NCBI GenBank assembly: GCA_021802115.1
Contig: JAKABA010000040.1
Coordinates: forward strand, 1-26,100
Reading direction: 5' to 3'
DNA: 26,100 nt
Source: a bacterium
GTDB lineage: Bacteria; Chloroflexota; Dormibacteria; UBA8260; Bog-877
This document shows, piece by piece, positions 1 to 7,684 of the stretch. The notes beneath the pieces are model-generated. The model was not told the origin of the DNA. It did not search any database and saw only the letters and a list, made by a program, of their open reading frames with translations. Both the position numbers and the translations under genes were made by a program. How positions within the stretch are numbered: position 1 is the stretch's first letter; each line of letters opens with the position of its first letter.

Positions 1-1
1 G

Positions 2-736
2 GTGACCAGGGCCAACTCGGTTTCCGACCCCAGGGATGCCTCCATCGAGGACTTCGACGGCAGCAGCCTCAACCTCGATGTTCCCTACCAGGTGAGCGAC
101 CTTCCCCAGCTCGGCCAGGTGGGCTTCCTGGTCGACCTGCAGACCGCGATCCGGGGGGAGTCGGCCCCTCCCAGCCAGACTGTGACCCAGGTCTGGCTGG
201 CCCCGGGCGCGCCCCCTTCGATAGCGCGCTCGCTGGCGGCCCAGGGGGTCAGGGTCACCTCGGTTCGGACTCCGGGGCCGGACATCCGGGCGATGAACCA
301 CGGTGGGCTCGCGCTCGCCTACCTCTTCTTCCTGTTCGCCGCGGGGGCGGCGGCGGTGCTGGCGATCGGGGCGGCCGTCTTCTCGGTCTTCATGACCAGC
401 CGCCGCCGCGCCTTCGAGCTGGCGGTGCTGCGCGCGATCGGGATCTCCCGCGCCACCCTGCTGCGCTCGCTCCTGGGCGAGCAGCTGCTGGTGCTGGGAC
501 CGGGGGTGGTGCTGGGGCTGGGCGCGGGGCTGCTGGGAGCTCTGATGGCGCTTCCCTCGGTGCCGGAGTTCGCCAACCCCGGCGGCGGCCCCCCGGTTGA
601 GCTGGTGTTCGCGGTCGTCCCGATCGTGGCGATGATGGTCGCCCTGGTCATCCTGCTGGCGGTCGCCGCCGCGCTGGCGTCCGCCGCCACCCTGCGGCTG
701 GCGGGGTGGGAGCGGCTGCGCACGGAGATCACGTGA
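2..736 (+). CDS. FtsX-like ABC transporter permease, C-terminal part (5' end outside window)
   Basis: Membrane permease of the FtsX/MacB family, the transmembrane half of an ABC exporter. The reading frame is open to the first base of the window, so the 244 visible residues are only the C-terminal part and the true start lies upstream. Three hydrophobic segments can be seen, at about residues 103-130, 155-180 and 202-230. After the first comes the typical FtsX cytoplasmic loop with RRRAFELAVLRAIGIS (about 137-152). The residues before the first segment would be the end of a periplasmic or extracellular domain. The stop codon overlaps the GTG start of the next ATPase gene by 4 nt (GTGA), so permease and ATPases form one translationally coupled transporter operon. 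The substrate cannot be told; relatives export peptides, lipids or drugs, or act on cell-wall hydrolases. Confidence 0.85.
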   Translation: MTRANSVSDPRDASIEDFDGSSLNLDVPYQVSDLPQLGQVGFLVDLQTAIRGESAPPSQTVTQVWLAPGAPPSIARSLAAQGVRVTSVRTPGPDIRAMNHGGLALAYLFFLFAAGAAAVLAIGAAVFSVFMTSRRRAFELAVLRAIGISRATLLRSLLGEQLLVLGPGVVLGLGAGLLGALMALPSVPEFANPGGGPPVELVFAVVPIVAMMVALVILLAVAAALASAATLRLAGWERLRTEIT

Positions 737-1602
737 GCACCACGACCCCAGCCCCGCGCGGGCTGGACATCCACTTCTCGGGGGTCGTTCACCTCTATCC
801 CAGCCAGGAGGGCGACGTGGTCGCGCTGCGCGGGATCGACCTGGACGTGGAGGCGGGGGAGGAGTTCGCCCTGCTGGGGCCCTCGGGCTCCGGCAAATCC
901 ACCGTGCTGGCGCTGCTGGCCGGGCTGCAGCGGCCGTCGGCCGGGCAGATCCTGATCGGACCCTACGAGATGTCGAAGCTGACCAACCGCCAGCTGCTCA
1001 GGTTGCGCGCCACCGAGGTCAGCCTGGTGCTGCAGGACCCCTCCCGCAACCTGCTGCCCTATGCGACCGCGACCCAGAACATCGAGTTCGCCCAGCGCGG
1101 CGCCCGCGGCCGCGGGCACCGCCCGCCCTGGAGGCCCGCCGAGCTGCTGGAGCACCTGGGCATGGGCGCGCTCGCCACCCGGACCGTCTCCACCCTCTCG
1201 GGCGGCGAGCAACAGCGGGTGGCGATCGCCTCCGGCGTCGCCTCCGCGCCCCGCCTGCTCCTGGTGGATGAGCCGACCAGCCAGCTCGACACCAGAAGCC
1301 GCGACCAGGTGATCGAGCTCTTGCACCGGATCAATCGCCAGCTGGGCTCGACCGTGGTGAGCGTCACCCATGACAGCGCCGTGGCCGAGGCGATGCCGCG
1401 CACCGTGACGATCCGCGACGGCCGGGTCGGGGCCGAGGGCCGGCGGGGGGAGGAGTACGCGGTGGTGGGCCGGGACGGCAGCGTCCAGCTGCCGCCGGAC
1501 GTTTTGGAGATGCTGCCGCCCGGCACTCTCCTGCACGTGCGCCGCCACCAGAGCGGCGTGGACCTGCGCAACCCGGAGCTGGAGGCACCCCGTGATCAGT
1601 GA
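733..1602 (+). CDS. ABC transporter ATP-binding protein (MacB/LolD type) with AbrB-like tail
   Basis: ATPase subunit of an FtsX/MacB-type ABC transporter, 289 residues from the GTG at 733 that overlaps the permease stop. Walker A GPSGSGKST is at 49-57, the Q-loop near 101, signature LSGGEQQR at 155-162, Walker B LLLVDE at 175-180, D-loop SQLD at 183-186 and the switch His at 213, so it looks catalytically complete. After the ATPase fold (ending near 235) there is an extra tail of about 50 residues. Its stretch VGRDGSVQLPPDVLEMLP resembles the swapped-hairpin SpoVT/AbrB fold, an appendage seen on some exporter ATPases. A GTG at 706 is in frame but would place the start inside the permease gene without benefit. 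The gene ends 11 nt inside the next ATPase gene. Confidence 0.92.
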   Translation: MSTTTPAPRGLDIHFSGVVHLYPSQEGDVVALRGIDLDVEAGEEFALLGPSGSGKSTVLALLAGLQRPSAGQILIGPYEMSKLTNRQLLRLRATEVSLVLQDPSRNLLPYATATQNIEFAQRGARGRGHRPPWRPAELLEHLGMGALATRTVSTLSGGEQQRVAIASGVASAPRLLLVDEPTSQLDTRSRDQVIELLHRINRQLGSTVVSVTHDSAVAEAMPRTVTIRDGRVGAEGRRGEEYAVVGRDGSVQLPPDVLEMLPPGTLLHVRRHQSGVDLRNPELEAPRDQ

Positions 1603-2245
1603 GATCCGTCTGGAGCACGTGACCGCGCGGGTCGGGGGCCGCGACATCCTGCACGACGTCAACCTGGTGGTGCGGGCGGGTGAGTCGATGGCGATAACCG
1701 GGCCCTCGGGATCGGGCAAGACCACCCTGCTCATGCTCGCCGCGGGGCTGCAGCCGCCCACCGAGGGCCGGATCCTGGTCGACGGCCGGCCGATCCCCAC
1801 CGACGAGCGCAGCCGCCAGCGCTTCGGGGTGGTGCTGCAGAACCACGGGCTGGTGTCGGTGCTGACCGCCGCGGAGAACGTCGCTCTGCCGCTGCAGGCC
1901 CGGGGAACCCCGGCGCTGGAGGTGGGCCGCCTCGCCCAGGCGGGACTAGCAGCGGTGGGTCTGCACTCCGCTGCCGACAGCCTGGTCCAGGATCTATCCG
2001 GCGGCCAGCAGCAGCGGGTGGCGGTGGCGCGTGCGCTCGCGGGATCGCCCGAGGCAGTCCTGGCCGACGAGCCCACCTCCGAGCTGGTGGCGGAGCAGCG
2101 CAAGGCGATCGTCGAGCTCTTGCTTCAGCAGGCGCACGATGGTCGCGTGCTGGTCCTGGCCAGCCACGACCCCGAGGTGGTGGGCGCCTGTCAGCGGCAA
2201 ATCCGGCTGGTCGACGGCCGCCAGGAGGACCCCGCCGACCCCTGA
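1592..2245 (+). CDS. ABC transporter ATP-binding protein, second ATPase of the exporter
   Basis: A 217-residue ATPase of the MacB/LolD class. Walker A GPSGSGKTT is at 37-45, signature LSGGQQQR at 135-142, Walker B AVLADE at 155-160 and the switch His at 192. The GTG start at 1592 has GGAG at 1581-1584 and overlaps the preceding gene by 11 nt, so the two ATPases are probably made together and may form a heterodimer with the FtsX-like permease. Oddity: the D-loop reads SELV, with Val where the family nearly always has Asp (SALD/SELD). This could weaken or skew hydrolysis at one site of a heterodimer, as in asymmetric ABC exporters. That consequence is inference. The gene ends the operon; a 155-nt gap follows. 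Confidence 0.92.
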   Translation: MISEIRLEHVTARVGGRDILHDVNLVVRAGESMAITGPSGSGKTTLLMLAAGLQPPTEGRILVDGRPIPTDERSRQRFGVVLQNHGLVSVLTAAENVALPLQARGTPALEVGRLAQAGLAAVGLHSAADSLVQDLSGGQQQRVAVARALAGSPEAVLADEPTSELVAEQRKAIVELLLQQAHDGRVLVLASHDPEVVGACQRQIRLVDGRQEDPADP

Positions 2246-2313
2246 TCGCACCCGCGGCCGACCGGAAACCGCGAGGTCGTCGCCCGGCCGTCCCACCGAC
2301 CTACTCCGGTCGC

Positions 2314-2319
2314 TATCAT
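2314..2319 (+). promoter_or_regulatory. Possible -10 box before the MFS gene
   Basis: TATCAT lies in the 155-nt gap between the ABC operon and the MFS gene and is one of few TA-rich hexamers there. No convincing -35 box is seen about 17 nt upstream. It would give a 5' leader of roughly 75 nt. Weak evidence. Confidence 0.3.
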
Positions 2320-2400
2320 CGCAGGACTGCGCCGACTCCGCCCCGGCTGGCGCCGACGGAGTACCAGCTGCGCATCCAGGGCGATGAGAGGGGGTCGGCC

Positions 2401-4095
2401 GTGGGGAAGTTCTTCGCAGGGTACCGCTCGGCCCTCTCGCACCGGGACCTCCGCCTGCTGCTGACCGGGGAGCTGGTCTCCTCGGCCGGCTCCTGGGCCT
2501 ACAACGTGGCCCTGGCGGTCTACGTGTTCGACCGCACCCACTCGTCGTTTCTGGTGTCGGCGGTGTTCCTGGTGCGCTTCATCCCCGCCATGTTCCTCTC
2601 CCCCTACGGGGGGGTGCTGGCCGAGCGCTTCGAGAGGGTGAAGCTCCTGATCACCACCGACATCGTGCTCTTCGGCCTGCAGATCCTGATGGCGCTGGCG
2701 GTCTTCAGCAACCTTCCGGTCGCGCTGGTGCTGGCGGTGGCCGGGCTTCAGGCGATCACCAGCACTCCCTACAACCCCGCGGTCGCCGCGATGATCCCCC
2801 AGCTCGCCGGTGAAGACGACCTCGCCGCGGCCAACGCCCTCAACAGCACGATCGACAACCTGGTGGTCGTCCTGGGGCCGGCGTTCGGAGCCCTGCTGCT
2901 GCTGACCCATGACAGCTGGCTGCCGTTCGTGATCAACGCGCTCACCTTCGCCTTCGCCGCCGTCATGGTCCGCCTGATCCGGGTGCGCTCCCATCCCAGC
3001 GATGTCAGTGAGGGCAAGAGCAAGGGGCCGTTCCAGCAGATGCTGGTGGGGGTGCGCGCGATCGGGAGCTCGATGTCGGTTTCGGTGTTGGTCTCCTTCA
3101 GCGTGCTCGCCAGCTTTGTCTACGGCACTGACACGGTCCTGTTCGTCTATGTCAGCAAGCTCCAGCTGCACACCGGGGCGACCGGCTACGGCTATCTCCT
3201 GGCGGGCCTGGGGGTCGGGGGGGTGGCGGGAGCCCTCTTCGTGAACCGGCTCGCGGGGATGCCCCGCCTGGGGGCGATCATCACCCTGGGGATGGCGGTC
3301 TACTGCGTCCCCTCGGCCCTGCTCATCTGGGTGACCTCACCGGAGCTGGGGTTCGTCCTCGAGGTGGTGCGGGGCGCGGGCACCCTGGTGGTGGACGTGC
3401 TGGCGATCACCGCCATGCAGCGCTCGGTCTCCTCCGACCTGGTGTCGCGGGTGTTCGGGGTCTTCTTCGCCCTGGTGCTGGCCGCGATCTCGCTCGGCTC
3501 CCTGCTGGCCGCCGCCATGGTCGCGAGCATCCAACTGCACGGCAGCCTCCTGGTGGTCGGGCTCCTGGTGCCGGTGGTGGCGGGGATGGCGTATCCCTGG
3601 CTGCGAAGGATGGACAACCGGGCGGAGCGCAAGGCGCGGGAGCTGGCTCCCCGGGTGGCGCTGCTCGGCCAGCTGGGAATTTTCGCGGCCGGCTCGCGGG
3701 CGGTGCTGGAGCGTCTGGCGGCCGCCTGCAGCGAGCAGACGGTCGCGGCCGGCACCCCGGTGGTGACCGAGGGAGAGGCCGCGGACGCGTTCTATGTGCT
3801 GCGCAGTGGCACGGTCCGGGTGGAGGCGGTCGGAGAGGGATCGCAGCTGCGCGAGCTGGCGACCCTCACAGCCCCCGCCTACTTCGGCGAGATCGGGCTC
3901 TTGCAGCACATCCCCCGCACCGCCACGGTGACAGCGACCACCACCTGCGAGCTGTACCGGATCGGGGGGGACGACTTCCTGGACGCGCTCTCGTCCGGAT
4001 CGGCAGCACCCACCCTGTTCGAGTGGACCAAGACCAGGCTGCAGCGCTCCCATCCAACGTACGCCGCGTCGATGGAGCAGCCGAAGCCCGCCTGA
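2401..4095 (+). CDS. MFS transporter fused to a C-terminal cyclic-nucleotide-binding domain
   Basis: A 564-residue fusion. Residues 1 to about 415 form a major facilitator transporter of the MFS_3/EntS-like class, with many hydrophobic helices and the loop motif GGVLAERFERVKLL near 70-83. Residues about 440-545 form a CRP-type cyclic-nucleotide-binding (CNB) domain. Its phosphate-binding cassette is intact: FGEIGLL with Glu497, then PRTATV with Arg506, the residues that hold the ribose and cyclic phosphate in known CNB domains. Transport may therefore be gated by cAMP or cGMP; ligand and transported substrate are unknown. The GTG at 2401 follows AGAGGGGG at about 2386-2393, a good ribosome-binding site. 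The gene appears to be monocistronic. A second CNB-carrying protein is encoded 1.7 kb downstream. Confidence 0.92.
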   Translation: MGKFFAGYRSALSHRDLRLLLTGELVSSAGSWAYNVALAVYVFDRTHSSFLVSAVFLVRFIPAMFLSPYGGVLAERFERVKLLITTDIVLFGLQILMALAVFSNLPVALVLAVAGLQAITSTPYNPAVAAMIPQLAGEDDLAAANALNSTIDNLVVVLGPAFGALLLLTHDSWLPFVINALTFAFAAVMVRLIRVRSHPSDVSEGKSKGPFQQMLVGVRAIGSSMSVSVLVSFSVLASFVYGTDTVLFVYVSKLQLHTGATGYGYLLAGLGVGGVAGALFVNRLAGMPRLGAIITLGMAVYCVPSALLIWVTSPELGFVLEVVRGAGTLVVDVLAITAMQRSVSSDLVSRVFGVFFALVLAAISLGSLLAAAMVASIQLHGSLLVVGLLVPVVAGMAYPWLRRMDNRAERKARELAPRVALLGQLGIFAAGSRAVLERLAAACSEQTVAAGTPVVTEGEAADAFYVLRSGTVRVEAVGEGSQLRELATLTAPAYFGEIGLLQHIPRTATVTATTTCELYRIGGDDFLDALSSGSAAPTLFEWTKTRLQRSHPTYAASMEQPKPA

Positions 4096-4124
4096 TCGCG
4101 TGCCGCCACCGCCACGGCTCCACC

Positions 4125-4141
4125 CCGGCCACCGCGGCCGG
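4125..4141 (+). terminator. Possible GC-rich terminator hairpin after the MFS gene
   Basis: CCGGCC (4125-4130) and GGCCGG (4136-4141) form a 6-bp stem with a 5-nt loop, 30 nt past the MFS stop codon. There is no U-tract, so this is only a candidate. Confidence 0.3.
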
Positions 4142-4286
4142 ACGTGGGCGTAAGAGGCCCGCAGGGAGCGCGAACCGGCAGCGGTCGCGGCGCACGATTC
4201 CGGGCCCCGTCTGGGGCCAGCGGGATCGATGTGAGCGCGCAGCCGCGCCATCGTCTCCGTCGCTTTGGCCTGGCCGCAGGTCGCAT
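4142..4286. other. Gene-free part of the 348-nt gap 4096-4443
   Basis: No supported gene is seen between the MFS gene and the secreted-protein gene on either strand. This first part holds the possible MFS terminator and otherwise nothing recognisable. The second part (from about 4287) holds a likely promoter and a structured leader for the downstream gene. Confidence 0.5.
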
Positions 4287-4317
4287 TTGCCAAAATCTCT
4301 CGCGAATCGGTTAATAT
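4287..4317 (+). promoter_or_regulatory. Likely promoter of the secreted-protein gene
   Basis: TTGCCA (4287-4292) and TAATAT (4312-4317), spaced 19 nt, or TTAATA (4311-4316) spaced 18 nt, make a sigma70-like promoter. It lies in the most AT-rich patch of the gap. Transcription would start near 4324, leaving a leader of about 120 nt before the TTG start at 4444. Confidence 0.55.
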
Positions 4318-4345
4318 CGCGCAACGCGGAAGGGGAAGCGATGAG

Positions 4346-4426
4346 GTGCGGGCCGTTATAGCGGCCGCCTGGCCCGCACTTAGCCACTGGCGGGCCCGGC
4401 CCCTCCTGAGGGGCGTCCCCACGCCC
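4346..4426 (+). promoter_or_regulatory. Structured 5' leader with competing hairpins
   Basis: Three inverted repeats lie between the promoter and the ribosome-binding site. (1) A perfect 9-bp stem, GTGCGGGCC (4346-4354) with GGCCCGCAC (4371-4379), whose loop holds the palindrome GCGGCCGC. (2) CCCCT (4400-4404) with AGGGG (4409-4413). (3) GGGCGT (4411-4416) with ACGCCC (4421-4426). Hairpins 2 and 3 share bases 4411-4413 and cannot form together. Hairpin 3 ends 4 nt before the GGAGG at 4431-4435. It could be an attenuator, a riboswitch-like switch or an mRNA-stability element; no known riboswitch consensus was recognised. Confidence 0.45.
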
Positions 4427-4443
4427 AAGCGGAGGATGTCGCC

Positions 4444-5613
4444 TTGAGAAAATGGTGGGCAATTGCGGCCACCCTCGTCCTGGGGAGCCTGGCGCTCATC
4501 GGCTCGGTCGTGACCGCGCAGACCGGCGGCGTGGTGGGAAACCCAACCTTCAGCTGCGCCAGCACCAGCACCGTCATGTGCAGCAGTGCGCCGGACAGCT
4601 TCACCACCCTGACCCGGGCCAATGCGGCCACCCCCCAGGAGTCGCCGATAAGCCCGTGGGTCGTCACCCAAAACAGCGTTGACCTGGTCTACGGAAGTGT
4701 CTCGAACCCCTACTGGCAGCCCCCTCCTGGCGGCGGCAACAGCATTGACCTGAATGGGACCGGGTATCCCGCCGACGGAGCCATTCAGCAGACCCTGGCC
4801 ACTGAAAAGGGCAGTGGCTATGTGGTCTCCTTCGAGTTCTCCGGGAACTTCAACAGCGCAACCTGCCCGGGCGGTTCAACCCAGACAGTGTGGGTCGGGG
4901 CGAGTGGCAACAGCTCCTCGTCCTTCACCTTCACCGAGCCTTCTCAGTACAGCTATCAAGCGATGGGCTGGGAGTCGAAGACGTATTCGTTCACCGCGAC
5001 CGGCACCAGCACGACCCTCACCTTCACCGCGGATTTTACCAACAAGACCAACTGTGGCCCGGTGCTGGGCGATGTGACCGCGACACCGGCCTCCTCTTGT
5101 GAATCGGGATCCTGCACGCTCAACCTGCAGAGCAGCACGACCGGGACTGCGGGCAGCATCAGCGCCAGCTCCAACCAGGGTTTCGTGCTGGAGGCGACCT
5201 TCAACTCGGGCGATCTGCTGAGCTGCGATTCCGCGGTGACCGGCAAGGCGACCGCCGATCCCCTGCTGGTCCAGAGCTACTCCGGGCCGGACGTTGTGCA
5301 CGGGTCGGTCACCCTGACATTCCCCAAGGCGGTCGTGCACGAGGTGCCGACCAACAAGGGAACCCCGCACATGCCGGTCTGCGTGGGTGCCAACCAGCGG
5401 TTCCCCGGGTCGACCGAAACCCAGCCCACCTCCACCAGCCCGTTCAGCTATCAGGGGCTGCTGTACGCCTGCGCCAGCTCCGTTTATCAGGCTGACCTCA
5501 CGAATTCGACGACGTACCCGCTGCACGTCTGCGTCTTCTCGTACGCCCGGGTCCACGGCGCCGAGAAGGTGGTGATTGAGACCAGCTCCTTCGGCGACCC
5601 GATGTTCTGGTGA
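4444..5613 (+). CDS. Secreted protein with choice-of-anchor C/DUF642-like domain
   Basis: A 389-residue exported protein. The TTG at 4444 has GGAGG at 4431-4435, 8 nt upstream. The N-terminus MRKWW plus a hydrophobic run to about residue 24, ending VVTA before QTGG, is a typical Sec signal peptide. Residues about 60-215 resemble the choice-of-anchor C (DUF642-like) beta-sandwich: NSIDLNGTG, IQQTLAT, YVVSFEFSGN, YSFTATGTSTTLTFTA and a closing GPVLGDVTA. This fold is found on secreted, often surface-associated or carbohydrate-binding proteins. The C-terminal 170 residues, with several Cys (for example in VCVGAN, LLYACASS and LHVCVFS), match nothing I recognise and may form disulfides. No sortase motif or C-terminal membrane anchor is seen. 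Composition is richer in Ser/Thr and slightly less GC-biased than its neighbours. Function unknown. Confidence 0.75.
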   Translation: MRKWWAIAATLVLGSLALIGSVVTAQTGGVVGNPTFSCASTSTVMCSSAPDSFTTLTRANAATPQESPISPWVVTQNSVDLVYGSVSNPYWQPPPGGGNSIDLNGTGYPADGAIQQTLATEKGSGYVVSFEFSGNFNSATCPGGSTQTVWVGASGNSSSSFTFTEPSQYSYQAMGWESKTYSFTATGTSTTLTFTADFTNKTNCGPVLGDVTATPASSCESGSCTLNLQSSTTGTAGSISASSNQGFVLEATFNSGDLLSCDSAVTGKATADPLLVQSYSGPDVVHGSVTLTFPKAVVHEVPTNKGTPHMPVCVGANQRFPGSTETQPTSTSPFSYQGLLYACASSVYQADLTNSTTYPLHVCVFSYARVHGAEKVVIETSSFGDPMFW

Positions 5614-5617
5614 GGCA

Positions 5618-5645
5618 CTGGGGGGCGGCCTCGGCCGCCCCCCAG
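5618..5645 (+). terminator. Strong GC-rich hairpin terminator after the secreted-protein gene
   Basis: A perfect 13-bp inverted repeat, arms 5618-5630 and 5633-5645, around TC. In practice it is a 12-bp stem with a CTCG tetraloop. It begins 5 nt after the stop codon. No U-tract follows, as is common for hairpin terminators in high-GC genomes. It would separate this gene from the phospholipase gene downstream. Confidence 0.7.
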
Positions 5646-5809
5646 GCGCCTTCCGCCGTGGCCGGCGGCCGCGGTCCGCAACACGCGACGCGTTGATGAT
5701 CACGGATTTCGCGCGCGGTCGGGGGGTCCCCTACCACCGCATCGTCCCGCGTCGCGAGCGCTCGGCGTGGTGACACACGGCCGGTCCCACCCTCATGGAG
5801 TGATCAACC

Positions 5810-7684
5810 TTGGGCACTGATTTCAGGCGGGCCGATCGCCACGCTATGGTGGATTGCCTGCGGCGCTGCGAGCTGCTGAGCTCGCTGCCGGAGGCCCAGC
5901 TGGTCGCGCTCGCGGAGGCCGGCAGCTGGACGATGGCGGCCGGTGGGTCGGTCCTGATCGAGGAGGGCGCCACCGGCGATGCCGCGTTCGTGGTCGCCAG
6001 CGGCCGCCTCCAGGTCACCCGCACCACAAACGGCCGTGAGGTCGTGATGGGGGAGATCGGTCCGGGCGAGCTGGTGGGCGAGATCGCCCTGGTGGCCAGC
6101 CGGCCCCGGACCGCCACGGTGCGGGCTGTTCGTGACACCAGGCTGTTGCGGATCGGCCCGACGGAGCTGCGGGAGGTGGCTCGTGCGGAGCCGGAGCTCA
6201 TGGGGGCGCTCACCGGGGTGATCGTGGACCGGCTGCGGGACAGCCGCCCCCTGGGGGTGGCCCGGAGCGTGCGGACCATCGCCATGGTGCCGGTGGGACA
6301 GGACCCCATCCCCCAGGAGGTGGTGGGGGCGATGCGCCGAGCGCTGGAGGTGCTGGGCAGCTGTGAGCTGGTCGACCTGGAGCGGGTGCGTCCCTGGCAT
6401 GACGACGGACCCGCCGGGCCGCAGTCCGCCACCAAGGACGGTACTCGTCTCGATGGGTGGCTCAGCGAGCTGGAGGCTGGCTGCCGCTTCGTGCTCTATG
6501 TCGATGACCCCGGTGCCGGCGACTGGAGCGCGCGCTGCGTGCGCCAGGCGGACCGGATCCTCCTGGTGTGCGATGGGTCCAGGGCTGGCTGCGCGGATGC
6601 CGGAAGGGCCGTCTGGCGGGACTCACCGGTGCGGCGGGAGCTCCTCATCGTGCACCCGGCCGGAACCTCCCACCCCGCGTCTTCGCGGCAGCTCCTGCAG
6701 ACGGTGGAGGTGGCTGCTCACCACCACGTCCGCCGGGGCCTCCAGGTGGACTTCGAACGGGTCGCGCGTCTCATGACCGGTCGCGGCACCGGGGTCGTCC
6801 TCGGCGGCGGTGCCGCCCGCGGCTGGGCCCATCTGGGGGTGCTCCAGGCCATCGAGGAGATGGGGGTGGCGGTGGACGCCATCGGCGGCACCAGCATCGG
6901 CGGGATCATGGCCGCGGCGTTCGCCACCTTCCCCGACCATGAGGAGCGGGCGCGTGTGCTGGAGCGGGGGCTGGCGGGCCCGCGCCGGTTGTTCCGGATG
7001 ACCCTCCCGATCGCATCCCTGTCATCCGGGCGGACCATGACCGAGGCGCTGCGGGCCAGGGAGTCGTTCTCCGATCGTAGGATCGAGGATCTCTGGCTCC
7101 CCCTCTTCCTGGTCTCAACCAATCTCACGACCGCCAAGCCCAAGGTGCATCGGGAAGGGCCGATCTGGAGGGCGGCGAGGGCGAGCGCCTCCATCCCCGG
7201 GCTGCTGCCCCCCGTGTGCGAGGACGGGGAGCTGCTGGTCGATGGGGCCATCCTGGACAACCTGCCGGTCGGGGTGATGCACGATCTGCTCCAGGGGGGC
7301 CGGGTGATCGCTGTCGACGTCGAGCCCTCCGTGGACCTCAAGGTGGGGCGGCCGTTCGAGCCCGCGGTCTCAGGCTGGTCGCTGCTGCTGCGGCAGCTGA
7401 ATCCCCTGCGCGAGTCGCTGCAGGTGCCGCGGATGGCGGCGGTGGTGGCGCGATCCCAGGCGGTCCGGGGACCTCATCACGGTGGCCTGCGCCTCGATGA
7501 GGCGGCGGGTGACGTGCTGCTGAGGCCGCCGACCCGGGACTCGAGGGCCTTCGACTTTCGCAGCTCCAAGGCCCTGATCGCGGACGCGCACCGCTACACC
7601 CGGGACCAGCTGGCGGAGCTGGGTCAGCCGGCGGGGACCAGTCCCACCGCGCAGGCCACCCCGGTCCCCCGCAGCCCGCAGTAG
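5810..7684 (+). CDS. Patatin-like phospholipase with N-terminal cyclic-nucleotide-binding domain
   Basis: A 624-residue protein of the NTE/RssA patatin family, a Ser-Asp lipid acyl hydrolase acting on phospholipids or lysophospholipids. Residues about 20-140 form a CRP-type CNB domain with an intact phosphate cassette (GEIAL with Glu91, PRTATV with Arg100). About 160-320 is a linker region with a weakly nucleotide-hydrolase-like look, as in NTE-type proteins. The patatin domain starts near 325: oxyanion loop GGGAARGW at 332-339, nucleophile Ser362 in GTSIGG, catalytic Asp478 in DGA. All catalytic elements are present. The TTG at 5810 has GGAG at 5797-5800; an ATG at 5795 meets a stop at once. 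Activity is plausibly controlled by cyclic nucleotide. The last 61 bp overlap msrA on the opposite strand. Confidence 0.93.
   Translation: MGTDFRRADRHAMVDCLRRCELLSSLPEAQLVALAEAGSWTMAAGGSVLIEEGATGDAAFVVASGRLQVTRTTNGREVVMGEIGPGELVGEIALVASRPRTATVRAVRDTRLLRIGPTELREVARAEPELMGALTGVIVDRLRDSRPLGVARSVRTIAMVPVGQDPIPQEVVGAMRRALEVLGSCELVDLERVRPWHDDGPAGPQSATKDGTRLDGWLSELEAGCRFVLYVDDPGAGDWSARCVRQADRILLVCDGSRAGCADAGRAVWRDSPVRRELLIVHPAGTSHPASSRQLLQTVEVAAHHHVRRGLQVDFERVARLMTGRGTGVVLGGGAARGWAHLGVLQAIEEMGVAVDAIGGTSIGGIMAAAFATFPDHEERARVLERGLAGPRRLFRMTLPIASLSSGRTMTEALRARESFSDRRIEDLWLPLFLVSTNLTTAKPKVHREGPIWRAARASASIPGLLPPVCEDGELLVDGAILDNLPVGVMHDLLQGGRVIAVDVEPSVDLKVGRPFEPAVSGWSLLLRQLNPLRESLQVPRMAAVVARSQAVRGPHHGGLRLDEAAGDVLLRPPTRDSRAFDFRSSKALIADAHRYTRDQLAELGQPAGTSPTAQATPVPRSPQ

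Noticed and set aside
319..2103. 594-codon minus-strand open frame opposite the permease and ABC ATPase genes
   Set aside because: Composition is Ser/Arg/Pro-rich without domains, and the plus strand carries well-conserved ABC motifs over the same bases.
4325..4395. Resemblance to a cobalamin riboswitch (GGGAAG ... GCCACTGG)
   Set aside because: The required core order (GGGAA, GGTG, ATCC, then CCCGCCACTG and the B12 box) is not present and the gene has no cobalamin link.
4436..4447. ATG-TCG-CCT-TGA mini ORF overlapping the secreted-protein TTG
   Set aside because: The ATG directly abuts the GGAGG, too close for initiation; likely coincidence.
5696..5773. 25-codon ORF upstream of the phospholipase gene
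   Set aside because: No ribosome-binding site, no -10 box at the spacing seen elsewhere, and Arg-rich sequence typical of chance GC-rich frames.
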